Of a DNA stretch of 64,000 nucleotides, positions 40,040 through 49,377 are shown piece after piece. The DNA comes from Nocardioides massiliensis. Its GTDB lineage: Bacteria; Actinomycetota; Actinomycetes; Propionibacteriales; Nocardioidaceae. Position 1 is the stretch's first letter, and every line of letters starts with the position of its first letter. The translations under genes and the position numbers were made by a program. The DNA lies in assembly GCF_030811215.1 (NCBI RefSeq), contig NZ_JAUSQM010000001.1, forward strand, positions 4,057,071 through 4,121,070. The letters run 5' to 3'. Below the pieces are notes generated by a model. The model searched no databases and was not told the origin of the DNA. It worked only from the letters and a program-made list of their open reading frames with translations.

Positions 40040-41749
40040 GTGCGCGCACTCCCCCTCGCCGATCCCGGCACCCCCGACCACCGCTCCCCGGCGCGCTTCC
40101 TGGTGTGGCTCATGCGGTCCCAGGTCGTGACGCTCCTCGGTGGGATCTTCTTCGGCGTGCTGTGGATGTCGGCGCAGGCCGTGCTGCCGGCGGTCATCGG
40201 CCGCGCGATCGATGCCGGCGTGACCGCCCGCGACACCAGCGCCCTGCTCGGATGGGCCGGCGCGCTCCTGGCCGTCGGGAGCGTCCAGGTCGTCGCCGGG
40301 ATCGTCCGCCACCGGTTCGCGGTGACGAACTGGCTGGCGGCCGCCTACACGACCGTCCAGGTCGTCACCCGCCAGGTGACCCGGCTGGGTGCGGAGCTGC
40401 CGCGCCGGGTGTCGACCGGCGAGGTGGTCGCCATCGGCAGCAGCGACATCGGCCACCTCGGGCACGCGCTCGACGTGACCGCGCGCGCCTCGGGCGCGGT
40501 GGTGTCGATCGTGCTGGTCGCGGTGATCCTGTTCCAGACGTCCCTGCCGCTCGCCCTGCTCGTCCTGGCAGGCGTGCCGGCGCTGCTGCTCGCCCTCGGT
40601 CCGCTGTTGGCCCCGCTGCAGCGGCGTACGACCCGGCAGCGCGAGCTCACCGGCTCCCTGACCAACCTCGCCACCGACATCGTCGGCGGCCTGCGGGTCC
40701 TGCTCGGCATCGGGGGCGAGCGCGTCTTCCACCGCCGCTACGTCGAGCGCTCGCGCGACGTCCGCCGGGCCGGGGTCGAGGTGGGACGGGTGCAGTCCTG
40801 GCTGGACTCCGCCCAGGTGTTCCTGCCGGGTGTCCTGGTCGTCCTCGTGGTCTGGATCGGCGCGCGCTTCGCGGTCTCGGGACGGATCTCGCCGGGAGAG
40901 CTGGTCGCGTTCTACGGCTACGCCACGTTCCTGCTCATCCCCGTGCGCACGCTGACGGAGTTCGCCAACAAGTGGATCAAGGCGTTGGTCTCCGCGCGCC
41001 GCGTGGTGCGCGTGCTGGCTCTCGAGCCGGCCGGCCACGGCGCCCGGCCCGCGCCGGCGCCGGGAGCCGAGCTCACCGACCCCGCCAGCGGGGTGACGAT
41101 CCGTGCTGGTCGCGTCACGGCGATCGTCGCCGACCCGCCCGAGGAGGCGGTGGCGCTCGTGGACCGGCTCGGCGGGTTCGCGCCCGCGGCACCGGGCGCG
41201 GAGCCCACGTGGGGCGGCGTACCGATCCCCGAGGTGGACCCCGCCGAGCTGCGCTCGCGCGTGGTCGTGGCCGGCGCCACCGACGGGTTGTTCTCCGGCC
41301 GGCTGCGCGAGGTGCTCGACGTGCGCGACCGGGGCGAGGACGCCGTACGCCGGGCCGTGGAGACGGCCTCCGCCACCGACGTCGTCGCCGCCCTGCCGAC
41401 GGGCTGGGACGCGCCCGTCCACGAGCGGGGGCGATCCTTCTCCGGCGGGCAGCGGCAACGGCTCGTGCTGGCCCGCGCCCTCGCCGTCGACCCCGAGGTG
41501 CTGCTGCTCGTCGAGCCGACCTCTGCCGTCGACGCCCACACCGAGGGCCGGATCGCCGACCAGCTCGGCGCCCACCGCCGGGGACGCACCACCGTGGTCA
41601 CCACGACGAGCCCGCTGGTCCTCGACCGGGCCGACGAGGTCGTCCTCCTGCTCGACGGGCGCGAGACGGCCCGCGGGACGCACGCCGACCTGCTGGAGCG
41701 GGTGCCCGCCTACCGCGCCGTCGTGACCCGTGAGGAGCTGCCCGTATGA
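40040..41749 (+). CDS. ABC exporter half-transporter with degenerate ATP site (heterodimer subunit 1)
   Basis: This 569-residue protein has six transmembrane helices (to about 310) and a nucleotide-binding domain. The domain keeps the signature 'SFSGGQRQRLVLARAL' but has lost the rest: where Walker A should be there is 'VTAIVADPPEEAVALVD', with no Gly-Lys-Ser/Thr; Walker B reads 'LLLVEPTSAVD' with the Asp replaced; and the switch His is absent in 'TTVVTTTSPLVL'. It cannot bind ATP normally by itself. Its intact signature would complete the ATP site of the partner encoded next, with a 4-bp overlap. The exported substrate is unknown. Confidence 0.92.
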   Translation: MRALPLADPGTPDHRSPARFLVWLMRSQVVTLLGGIFFGVLWMSAQAVLPAVIGRAIDAGVTARDTSALLGWAGALLAVGSVQVVAGIVRHRFAVTNWLAAAYTTVQVVTRQVTRLGAELPRRVSTGEVVAIGSSDIGHLGHALDVTARASGAVVSIVLVAVILFQTSLPLALLVLAGVPALLLALGPLLAPLQRRTTRQRELTGSLTNLATDIVGGLRVLLGIGGERVFHRRYVERSRDVRRAGVEVGRVQSWLDSAQVFLPGVLVVLVVWIGARFAVSGRISPGELVAFYGYATFLLIPVRTLTEFANKWIKALVSARRVVRVLALEPAGHGARPAPAPGAELTDPASGVTIRAGRVTAIVADPPEEAVALVDRLGGFAPAAPGAEPTWGGVPIPEVDPAELRSRVVVAGATDGLFSGRLREVLDVRDRGEDAVRRAVETASATDVVAALPTGWDAPVHERGRSFSGGQRQRLVLARALAVDPEVLLLVEPTSAVDAHTEGRIADQLGAHRRGRTTVVTTTSPLVLDRADEVVLLLDGRETARGTHADLLERVPAYRAVVTREELPV

Positions 41750-43551
41750 CCGCCGCGACCCTCGAGGAGGCCCGCACCGACCTGCCGGTCGCCGACCCCC
41801 ACGCAGTTCGTCGGTACGCCGTCCGCGTGTTGGCGCGCTACCCCCGCCAGGTCTGGCTCGGCGTGCTGCTTAACGCCCTCGCCGCGGGTGCCGCGCTGGT
41901 CGCACCCCAGCTGCTCGGCCGCCTCGTCGAGGCGGTGGAGCAGGGCACGAGCGTTGCGCACGTCGACCGCGTCGTCGTGCTGCTCGCGGTGTTCCTGGCC
42001 GCCGAGGCGCTGTTGACCCGGTGGGCGCGGTTCGTCTGCTACGTCCTCGGCGAGCGGGTGCTCGCCCGGCTGCGCGAGGACTTCGTCGCCAGCGCGCTCG
42101 GCCTGCCGCTCGGCGTGGTCGAGCGGGCGGGCAGCGGAGACCTCTTGACCCGCACCTCCCGGGACGTGGAGGCCGTCGGCTGGTCGGCCCGTTGGGCGCT
42201 GCCCGAGGCCGTGATCGCGCTTGTCACCACCTGTCTGACGCTGGTGGCAACCGCGACCGTCGGCTGGTGGGCGCTCGCGTGCTGCCTCATCGGCGTCCCG
42301 CTGCAGGTGACCGCCTCACGGTGGTACCTGCGGCGCGCGCGTCCGGCGTACCTGAAGGAGAACGCGTCGTACGCCGCCATCAGCGCCTCGCTCACCGAGA
42401 CCGCCGAGGGAGCCCGCACGGTCGACGCCCTCGGACTGGGCCCCGAGCGCGTCGAGGATCTCGACGCCGCCATCCGCGGGTCCTACGCCGCGGAGCGCAC
42501 GACCCTGCGGCTGCGGACGTTCTTCTACCCCTCGATGGAGCTGTCCTACCTGCTGCCGACGGTCGCGGCACTCGTGGTCGGCGGGCTGCTGTACGCCGAC
42601 GGCAGGGTCGGCCTGGGGGCCGTCACCGCGGCCGTGCTCTACGTGCAGATGCTCGCCGACCCGGTCGACCGGCTCGTGATGGTGCTCGACGAGCTGCAGG
42701 TCGGCCTGGCGTCGCTGGCCCGGCTGCTCGGCGTCGGGGAGGTCGCCGACGAGGACCCGGCGCACCGACGGCCCGACGCCGCGACACCGGTCCGGGGCGA
42801 ACGGCTGGTCGCCCGCGACGTGCGCTTCGCCTACGTCGAGGGCACCGACGTGCTGCACGGCGTCGACCTCGTGGTCGAGCCCGGGGAGCGGCTCGCGATG
42901 GTCGGCCCGTCCGGCGCCGGCAAGTCCACCCTCGGCCGGCTGATCGCGGGCATCCACCCGCCGCGCTCCGGCGAGCTGCGGCTCGGGGACGTCTCGCTCG
43001 CCGATCTCCCCCAGACCGAGCTGCGCCGGCACGTCTGCCTGGTCACCCAGGAGCACCACGTCTTCGCCGGCACCGTGCGCGACAACCTGGTGATGGCGCT
43101 CGACCACCCCCTCGAGCACGGGCCGGACGCCGGCCCGGTCGACGACGCCCGCGTGCTCGCGGCGCTGGACGCCGTCGACGCCCGCGGCTGGGTCGAGGCG
43201 CTGCCGGAGGGGCTCGGCACCGAGGTCGGCTCCGGTGGTCGCGCCCTGACTCCCGCGCAAGCTCAGCAGGTCGCGCTTGCCCGCCTCGTGCTCGCCGACC
43301 CGGGCACCCTCGTGCTCGACGAGGCCACGTCGCTCATCGACCCCCGGGCCGCGCGCCACCTCGAGCGCTCCCTGGCCGGCGTGCTCGAGGGTCGCACCGT
43401 CATCGCCATCGCCCACCGGCTGTTCTCCGCCCACGACGCCGACCGGGTCGCCGTCGTCGAGGATGGCCGGATCACCGAGCTCGGCACCCACGACGAGTTG
43501 GTGGCGCGGGGCGGTTCGTACGCCGCGCTCTGGGCCAGCTGGCACCAGTAG
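41746..43551 (+). CDS. ABC exporter half-transporter with intact Walker motifs (heterodimer subunit 2)
   Basis: This 601-residue protein has six transmembrane helices and an ATPase domain from about 345. Walker A 'GPSGAGKST', Walker B 'TLVLDEATSLID' and the switch region 'AIAHRLFSAHDADR' are intact, but the signature is altered to 'ALTPAQAQQVALARL' instead of LSGGQ. This is the exact complement of subunit 1: together they make one working ATP site and one dead site. ATG 41746 overlaps the upstream stop. Efflux of lipid, peptide or drug is possible; nothing in the context decides. Confidence 0.93.
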   Translation: MTAATLEEARTDLPVADPHAVRRYAVRVLARYPRQVWLGVLLNALAAGAALVAPQLLGRLVEAVEQGTSVAHVDRVVVLLAVFLAAEALLTRWARFVCYVLGERVLARLREDFVASALGLPLGVVERAGSGDLLTRTSRDVEAVGWSARWALPEAVIALVTTCLTLVATATVGWWALACCLIGVPLQVTASRWYLRRARPAYLKENASYAAISASLTETAEGARTVDALGLGPERVEDLDAAIRGSYAAERTTLRLRTFFYPSMELSYLLPTVAALVVGGLLYADGRVGLGAVTAAVLYVQMLADPVDRLVMVLDELQVGLASLARLLGVGEVADEDPAHRRPDAATPVRGERLVARDVRFAYVEGTDVLHGVDLVVEPGERLAMVGPSGAGKSTLGRLIAGIHPPRSGELRLGDVSLADLPQTELRRHVCLVTQEHHVFAGTVRDNLVMALDHPLEHGPDAGPVDDARVLAALDAVDARGWVEALPEGLGTEVGSGGRALTPAQAQQVALARLVLADPGTLVLDEATSLIDPRAARHLERSLAGVLEGRTVIAIAHRLFSAHDADRVAVVEDGRITELGTHDELVARGGSYAALWASWHQ

Positions 43552-43592
43552 CCGCACGTTTCTGCTCCCCGCGAGCCGGGGAGGGGGAGGCC

Positions 43593-43904
43593 ATGCCCCA
43601 GCAACCGCACGCTCCCGTACCCCCGAAGGGCAACAGGGCTGCCAAGATCCTCTACCGCCCGATCGGCCTCATCGGCGGCCTGCTCGCCGGCGTCCTCGCC
43701 GGCAAGGTCACGAAGGTGGTCTGGCACAAGGCCTCCGGCGTCGACGGCGACCCGCCGAAGTCGCTGGAGTCGGAGTACTCCATGAAGCAGGTGATCGCCG
43801 CCGCCGCGCTCCAGGCGGCGGTGTTCGCCGTGGTCAAGACCGCGATCGACCGGGGCGGGGCGCGGGTGTTCCAGCGCTGGACCGGGGAGTGGCCCGGGGA
43901 CTGA
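43593..43904 (+). CDS. DUF4235 family membrane protein
   Basis: This 103-residue protein matches DUF4235. It has two hydrophobic segments (about 25-41, 'PIGLIGGLLAGVLAGKV', and 66-84, 'QVIAAAALQAAVFAVVKTA') and a charged C-terminus 'RVFQRWTGEWPG'. GGGGGAGG just upstream of ATG 43593 is a good ribosome site. It lies 41 bp after the ABC gene. The function is unknown; the family is common in actinobacteria. Confidence 0.85.
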   Translation: MPQQPHAPVPPKGNRAAKILYRPIGLIGGLLAGVLAGKVTKVVWHKASGVDGDPPKSLESEYSMKQVIAAAALQAAVFAVVKTAIDRGGARVFQRWTGEWPGD

Positions 43905-43926
43905 ACCGCCCCTCCCCAACGCGACA

Positions 43927-43945
43927 GTGACACTGCTACTGTCAC
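43927..43945 (+). promoter_or_regulatory. Inverted-repeat operator overlapping a leaderless promoter
   Basis: GTGACA and TGTCAC flank a 7-base spacer and form a perfect dyad; CAGTGACACTG inside is itself symmetric. TACTGT at 43937-43942 fits a TANNNT -10 box, and ATG 43950 is 7-8 bases downstream, the spacing expected if the transcript begins at the start codon. A TetR-type repressor at this dyad would block the promoter. The regulator gene is not nearby. Confidence 0.5.
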
Positions 43946-43949
43946 GGTC

Positions 43950-44981
43950 ATGAAGATCTCGACGATGCTGCAGTACGCCGGGAATCCCCGCGACGCCGCC
44001 GACCAGGTCGCCGCGTGGGAGAAGGCCGGGTTGGACACCGTGTGGGTGGCCGAGGCCTACGGCTTCGACTCCCCCACGTTGATGGGCTACCTCGCGGCTC
44101 GCACGGAGACCGTCGAGATCGGTGCGGCGATCCTCAACATCTACTCCCGCACTCCCGGCACGCTGGCGCAGACCGCTGCCGGTCTCGACAACGTCAGCGG
44201 CGGCCGCGCGATCCTCGGCCTCGGCGCCTCCGGCCCCCAGGTGATCGAGGGCTGGCACGGCCTGCCCTACACCAAGCCGCTGGGTCGCACCCGCGAGGTG
44301 GTCGAGGTCGTCCGCGCGATGATCCGCCGCGAGACGATCGAGTACTCCGGCAAGCAGATCACCCTGCCGCTCCCGCCCGACCAGGGCACCGGCCTGGGCA
44401 AGCCGCTGAAGATGCTCACCAAGCCCGAGCGCCCGGTGGTCCCGATCTACATCGCTGCCCTCGGCGAGGCCAACGTCCGGGCCACCGCGGAGTACGCCGA
44501 CGGCTGGCTCCCGCACCTCTACGCCCCCGAGAAGGTCGACGTGGCCTGGGGTGAGTCGCTGCGCGCCGGCAAGGAGAAGCGCTCGGCCGACCTCGGCCCG
44601 CTCGAGGTGGTGGCCGGCGGACTCGTCGCGATCGGTGACGACGTCAAGGCGATGCTCGACCTGGCCCGCCCGATCGTGGCGCTCTACGTCGGCGGCATGG
44701 GTGCGCGCGACAAGAACTTCTACAACGAGCTGGTCTGCCGCTACGGCTTCGAGCAGGAGGCCAAGGAGATCCAGGACCTCTACCTCGACGGCCACAAGCG
44801 CGACGCCGAGGCGAAGGTGCCGATGGAGCTGCTCGAGATGATCAACCTCGTCGGCCCGGCCTCCTACGTCCAGGAGCGCATCGCCGCCTTCCGGGAGTCC
44901 GGCGTCACCAACCTCAACATCATCCCGGCCAGCGAGGACCCCGCAGCCACGATCCGGCAGCTGAAGGAGTGGACCGCGTGA
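43950..44981 (+). CDS. LLM-class (luciferase-like) F420-dependent oxidoreductase
   Basis: This 343-residue TIM-barrel protein belongs to the luciferase-like monooxygenase superfamily, F420-dependent branch. It begins 'MKISTMLQYAGNPRDAADQV', with 'VWVAEAYGFDSPTLMGYLAA', 'GAAILNIYSRTPGTLAQTAA' and 'ILGLGASGPQVIEGWHGLPY' in family order. There is no obvious ribosome site, consistent with the leaderless promoter proposed just upstream. It overlaps the acyl-CoA dehydrogenase gene by 4 bp, implying a shared pathway, perhaps lipid or steroid side-chain oxidation. The cofactor would come from the FbiC pathway encoded nearby. Confidence 0.9.
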   Translation: MKISTMLQYAGNPRDAADQVAAWEKAGLDTVWVAEAYGFDSPTLMGYLAARTETVEIGAAILNIYSRTPGTLAQTAAGLDNVSGGRAILGLGASGPQVIEGWHGLPYTKPLGRTREVVEVVRAMIRRETIEYSGKQITLPLPPDQGTGLGKPLKMLTKPERPVVPIYIAALGEANVRATAEYADGWLPHLYAPEKVDVAWGESLRAGKEKRSADLGPLEVVAGGLVAIGDDVKAMLDLARPIVALYVGGMGARDKNFYNELVCRYGFEQEAKEIQDLYLDGHKRDAEAKVPMELLEMINLVGPASYVQERIAAFRESGVTNLNIIPASEDPAATIRQLKEWTA

Positions 44982-46135
44982 CCAGCGCCGCGACCAAGCG
45001 AGCGATCTTCGACGAGGAGCACGACGCCTTCCGGCAGACCGTGCGCTCCTTCATCGACAAGGAGATCACGCCCCACCACGAGGAGTGGGACAAGGCCGGG
45101 CAGGTCCCCCGCGAGATCTGGACCAAGGCCGGCGAGCTCGGGATGCTCTGCTTCGACGTGCCCGAGGAGTACGGCGGCCCGGGCGTCGACGACTTCCGCT
45201 ACAACGCGGTCGTCACCGAGGAGCTCTCGCGTGCCGGTGCCGGTGGTCCCGGCTTCCCCGTGCACAGCGACATCATCGTCCCCTACATCGTCTCGCTCGG
45301 CACCGAGGAGCAGAAGCAGCGTTGGCTGCCCGGCTGCGTCAGCGGCGAGACGATCACGGCGATCGCGATGACCGAGCCGGGCGCGGGGTCCGACCTGCAG
45401 GGCATCCGCACCCACGCCGTCGACAAGGGCGACCACTGGGTCCTCAACGGTTCGAAGACCTTCATCAGCAACGGCATCATGGCCGACCTGGTGATCGTCG
45501 TGGCCCGCACCGACCCCGACGCCGGCCACCAGGGCATCAGCCTGCTGGTCGTCGAGGCCGGCATGGAGGGCTTCGAGCGCGGGCGCAACCTCGACAAGAT
45601 CGGCCTCAAGGCCCAAGACACCGCCGAGCTGTTCTTCAACGACGTGATCGTGCCCAAGGAGAACACCCTCGGCGAGCCCGGCTCCGGCTTCATCTCGCTG
45701 ATGGTCAACCTGCCCCAGGAGCGGCTCTCGATCGGCGTCATCGCGGCCGCTGCGTGCGAGCGGATCCTGGAGCTCTCCATCGCCTACGCCAAGGAGCGCG
45801 AGGCGTTCGGCAAGCCGATCGGCAAGTTCCAGCACAACCGGTTCCTGCTGGCGGAGATGGCCACCGAGACCCACATCGCGCGGACGTTCATCGACGACTG
45901 CCTCGCCAAGCACCTCAGGGGCGAGCTCGACAGCACGCTGGCGTCGATGGCGAAGTACTGGACCACCGAGCTGCAGACCAAGCTCGTGGACCGGTCCGTG
46001 CAGCTGCACGGTGGCTACGGCTACATGATGGAGTACCCCATCGCGAAGGCCTTCATCGACAGCCGGATCCAGACGATCTACGGCGGCACGACGGAGATCC
46101 AGAAGGAGATCATCGGGCGCTCGCTCGGGATCTGA
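44978..46135 (+). CDS. Acyl-CoA dehydrogenase
   Basis: This 385-residue FAD enzyme introduces a 2,3-double bond into acyl-CoA. 'AIAMTEPGAGSDLQGIRTHA' and 'WVLNGSKTFISNGIMADLVI' form the FAD site; 'SVQLHGGYGYMMEYPIAKAF' and 'IQTIYGGTTEIQKEIIGRSL' close the C-terminal helical domain, the latter holding the usual catalytic Glu position of one subgroup. GTG 44978 is chosen because GAAGGAG sits 8 bases upstream; it overlaps the LLM gene stop. The chain-length preference is unknown. Confidence 0.94.
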   Translation: MTSAATKRAIFDEEHDAFRQTVRSFIDKEITPHHEEWDKAGQVPREIWTKAGELGMLCFDVPEEYGGPGVDDFRYNAVVTEELSRAGAGGPGFPVHSDIIVPYIVSLGTEEQKQRWLPGCVSGETITAIAMTEPGAGSDLQGIRTHAVDKGDHWVLNGSKTFISNGIMADLVIVVARTDPDAGHQGISLLVVEAGMEGFERGRNLDKIGLKAQDTAELFFNDVIVPKENTLGEPGSGFISLMVNLPQERLSIGVIAAAACERILELSIAYAKEREAFGKPIGKFQHNRFLLAEMATETHIARTFIDDCLAKHLRGELDSTLASMAKYWTTELQTKLVDRSVQLHGGYGYMMEYPIAKAFIDSRIQTIYGGTTEIQKEIIGRSLGI

Positions 46136-46144
46136 CGCTCGGCC

Positions 46145-46346
46145 GTGGCCTCGCGGTCGCCTCACCGACGACGAGACCGAGGCGCTACGCCGGCGCGCCG
46201 AGCTCGAACGACGTTCCATGCAGGACGTCGCTCGCGAGGCGATCCGCACGTACGTCGAGACGACGAGCCGACGCGAGTTGCTCGACCGGGTCCTCGACGA
46301 GGAGCTGCCGCGCTACGCCGAGTCGCTCGAGCGCCTCGGCCAGTAG
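46145..46346 (+). pseudogene. Ribbon-helix-helix antitoxin remnant, start region broken
   Basis: In one frame, 46161 onward reads 'LTDDETEALRRRAELERRSM' and then 'QDVAREAIRTYVETTSRREL' to a TAG at 46344, the pattern of RHH antitoxins that pair with Doc toxins. No start codon precedes it in frame. GTG 46145 (MASRS...) would be a natural start but lies in a different frame, so a one-base indel between about 46157 and 46161 could explain the loss. Translation from internal ATG 46218 would give only 42 residues and lack the beta strand and first helix. It lies 4 bp before the toxin gene. Confidence 0.6.
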
Positions 46347-46350
46347 TGGT

Positions 46351-46728
46351 GTGCTCTACCTGGCGCTGGAGGAGCTCCTCCATGTCGCGGACCGCACTCT
46401 CGACGGCCTCGTAGACGTGCGCGACCACGGACTGATGGAGTCCGCGCTCGCACGGCCCGCCACGACGGTGTTCGGCGAGGACGCCTACAGGTCGATCCAC
46501 GAGAAGGCGGCGGCGCTGCTGCACTCGTTGGCGCGCAACCACCCGTTCGCCGACGGGAACGAACGGCTCGCTCTCGCCGGCACGATCGCGTTCTACGGCA
46601 TCAACGGCTACCGGTTGACCCTGACCAACGACGAGGCGTACGACCTCGTGATCGGCGTGGCATCCGGCGAGCTCGACGAGGTTGCCGTCATCAGCGCACG
46701 CCTCGCCTCGGGCGTGCAGGAGCGCTGA
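46351..46728 (+). CDS. Doc/Fic-family toxin (death-on-curing type)
   Basis: This 125-residue protein is a type II death-on-curing toxin, which in the model Doc phosphorylates EF-Tu. It starts 'VLYLALEELLHVADRTLDGL', contains 'DHGLMESALARPATTVFGED' and the Fic motif 'HPFADGNERLAL' near residue 70; Doc proteins usually have Asn-Lys-Arg where this has Asn-Glu-Arg. The rest is full length and unbroken. The GTG start is 4 bp after the antitoxin remnant's stop, so the pair was once a normal operon. Either the toxin is weakened or a remote antitoxin protects the cell. Confidence 0.85.
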   Translation: MLYLALEELLHVADRTLDGLVDVRDHGLMESALARPATTVFGEDAYRSIHEKAAALLHSLARNHPFADGNERLALAGTIAFYGINGYRLTLTNDEAYDLVIGVASGELDEVAVISARLASGVQER

Positions 46729-46803
46729 CCCGTCTCCATCTGGGCCAGTGCTACGCGGGCCCGCCATCGCGGGTAGCGTGCGAGGCCTCACCCTGGGAGG
46801 AAC

Positions 46804-49368
46804 GTGAGCGACCACAGCACGGACACATCCACCCCGACGCCCCAGCAGGTACGCCGGGCGCTGGCCCGAGCCGAGCGGGGCGCGAGCCTCGACGTCGGTG
46901 AGGCGACGGCGCTGTTGGCCGCGCGGGGCGAGGAGCTCGAGCGGCTGTGTGCGGTGGCGGCGCGGGTGCGCGACGCCGGCCTGGAGGGCGCGGGGCGCGC
47001 GGGCCAGGTGACGTACTCCCCCAAGGTGTTCATCCCCGTCACGCACCTGTGCCGCGACAAGTGCCACTACTGCACGTTCGTCACGGTGCCCGGGAAGCTG
47101 CGCGCCGAGGGCAAGCAGATGTACCTCACCCCCGACGAGATCGTCGAGATCGCGCGCCAGGGTGCGGAGCTGGGGTGCACCGAGGCACTGTTCACCCTCG
47201 GTGACCGCCCCGAGGACCGCTGGCCCGAGGCGCGGGAGTGGCTCGACGAGTACGGCTACGACTCCACCCTCGACTACGTGCGCGCGATGTCGATCCGGGT
47301 GCTGGAGGAGACCGGGCTGCTGCCCCACCTCAACCCCGGCGTCATGAGCTGGGCGGAGATGAACCGGCTCAAGCCGGTCGCGCCGTCGATGGGGATGATG
47401 CTCGAGACCACCTCGCGGCGACTGTTCGAGACCAAGGGTGAGGTCCACTACGGGTCCCCCGACAAGGACCCCGCGGTGCGGCTGCGGGTCCTGGAGGACG
47501 CCGGCCGGCTCTCGATCCCGTTCACCACCGGGATCCTCGTCGGCATCGGCGAGACCCTGACCGAGCGGGCGGAGTCCATCTTCGCGATCCGCCAGGTCGC
47601 CCGGCAGTTCGGTCACGTGCAGGAGGTGATCGTCCAGAACTTCCGCGCCAAGCCCGACACCGCGCTGCGCCACCACGACGACCTCGGCCACAGCGAGTAC
47701 CTCGCGGCCCTGGCCACCTCCCGGGTCGTGCTCGGCCCCAAGATGCGGATCCAAGCACCGCCCAACCTCACCGACCCCGGCGAGTGCGGCCGGCTGCTCG
47801 CCGCCGGCGTCGACGACTGGGGCGGGGTCTCCCCGCTGACGCCCGACCACGTCAACCCCGAGCGTCCGTGGCCCTCCCTGGAGCGGTTGCGCGAGATCAC
47901 CGCCGAGGCCGGCTTCGAGCTCGTCGCCCGGCTCACCGCGCACCCGGAGTACGTCCGCGGCTCCCGCGATGCCGGCGACCCGTGGATCGACCCGCGCGTC
48001 CTGGGCCACGTGGACGCCCTGGCCACGCCTGCCGGCCTGGCCCACCCCGGCGTACGCCCGCAGGGCAGGACGTGGCAGGAGCCCGAGGGCGGCTTTGCCC
48101 AGGGCGCCGGTGTCGGTCGGGTCGACCTGCACACCGCCGTGGACACCGAGGGCCGCACCCACGACCGGCGCGCGGACTTCGACACCGTCTACGGCGACTG
48201 GCAGACCCTGCGCGACCAGGTCGCCAGCGGATCAGGAGCAGGGGCAACCAGCACCGGGGAGGTCCTGGAGTCCGAGGTCAAGGCGGCGCTGCGCCAGGCC
48301 GAGCGCGACCCGCAGGGTCTGAGCGACGACCAGGCCCTCACGCTGATGCAGGTCGACGGCGCCGGCCTGGTCGAGCTGTGCGGCATCGCCGACGGCCTGC
48401 GCCGCGACGTCGTCGGCGACACCGTCACCTACGTCGTCAACCGCAACATCAACTTCACCAACGTCTGCTACGTCGGGTGCCGCTTCTGCGCCTTCGCCCA
48501 GCGCCGCACCGACGCCGATGCCTACTCACTGTCGCTCGACCAGGTCGCCGACCGCGCCGAGGAGGCGTGGAACGACGGTGCGACCGAGGTGTGCATGCAG
48601 GGCGGCATCGACCCCGAGCTGCCCGGCACGGCGTACTTCGACCTCGCCGCCGCCGTGAAGCAGCGCGTGCCGCAGATGCACGTGCACGCCTTCTCCCCCA
48701 TGGAGATCGTCAACGGCTCCTCGCGCACCGGCCTTTCGTTCCGCGACTTCCTGATCAAGGCCCGCGAGGCCGGCTTGGACACGATCCCCGGCACGGCTGC
48801 GGAGATCCTCGACGACGAGGTCCGCTGGGTGCTGACCAAGGGCAAGCTGCCGGCCGCGACCTGGATCGAGGTCGTCACCGCGGCTCACGAGGTCGGTCTG
48901 CGCTCGAGCTCGACGATGATGTACGGCCACGTCGACAACCCCCGCCACTGGGTCGGCCACCTGCGCGTGCTCTCGCGCATCCAGGACCAGACCGGCGGCT
49001 TCACCGAGTTCGTGCCGCTGCCCTTCGTGCACCACTCCGCGCCGATCTACCTCGCCGGCGTCGCCCGCCCGGGCCCGACCCTGCGCGACAACCTCGCCGT
49101 GCACGCGATGGCCCGCATCCTGCTGCACGGCCGCATCGACAACATCCAGGCCTCCTGGGTCAAGCTCGGCGACGAGGGCATCCAGGCGATGCTCCGCGCC
49201 GGCGCCAACGACCTCGGCGGCACCCTGATGGAGGAGACCATCTCCCGCATGGCCGGCTCCGAGCACGGCAGCGAGAAGAGCGCCGAGGAGCTCGAGCAGA
49301 TCGCCGCCGCCATCGGACGACCGGTGCGTCAGCGCACCACGACGTACGGCGAGGTCCCCGCGCGCTGA
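46804..49368 (+). CDS. fbiC: FO synthase (7,8-didemethyl-8-hydroxy-5-deazariboflavin synthase), CofG-CofH fusion
   Basis: This 854-residue radical-SAM enzyme joins a tyrosine-derived unit to the flavin precursor to make FO, the chromophore of F420. The two halves each carry a Cys-x3-Cys-x2-Cys cluster motif: 'CRDKCHYC' near residue 82 (CofG half) and 'CYVGCRFC' near 555 (CofH half). '[20 protein letters not shown]' and '[19 protein letters not shown]' mark the second half. The fused form is the actinobacterial one. GTG 46804 follows GGGAGGAAC. It stands alone on the plus strand, converging on the molybdenum cluster. Confidence 0.97.
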   Translation: MSDHSTDTSTPTPQQVRRALARAERGASLDVGEATALLAARGEELERLCAVAARVRDAGLEGAGRAGQVTYSPKVFIPVTHLCRDKCHYCTFVTVPGKLRAEGKQMYLTPDEIVEIARQGAELGCTEALFTLGDRPEDRWPEAREWLDEYGYDSTLDYVRAMSIRVLEETGLLPHLNPGVMSWAEMNRLKPVAPSMGMMLETTSRRLFETKGEVHYGSPDKDPAVRLRVLEDAGRLSIPFTTGILVGIGETLTERAESIFAIRQVARQFGHVQEVIVQNFRAKPDTALRHHDDLGHSEYLAALATSRVVLGPKMRIQAPPNLTDPGECGRLLAAGVDDWGGVSPLTPDHVNPERPWPSLERLREITAEAGFELVARLTAHPEYVRGSRDAGDPWIDPRVLGHVDALATPAGLAHPGVRPQGRTWQEPEGGFAQGAGVGRVDLHTAVDTEGRTHDRRADFDTVYGDWQTLRDQVASGSGAGATSTGEVLESEVKAALRQAERDPQGLSDDQALTLMQVDGAGLVELCGIADGLRRDVVGDTVTYVVNRNINFTNVCYVGCRFCAFAQRRTDADAYSLSLDQVADRAEEAWNDGATEVCMQGGIDPELPGTAYFDLAAAVKQRVPQMHVHAFSPMEIVNGSSRTGLSFRDFLIKAREAGLDTIPGTAAEILDDEVRWVLTKGKLPAATWIEVVTAAHEVGLRSSSTMMYGHVDNPRHWVGHLRVLSRIQDQTGGFTEFVPLPFVHHSAPIYLAGVARPGPTLRDNLAVHAMARILLHGRIDNIQASWVKLGDEGIQAMLRAGANDLGGTLMEETISRMAGSEHGSEKSAEELEQIAAAIGRPVRQRTTTYGEVPAR

Positions 49369-49377
49369 TCGAGCTGG

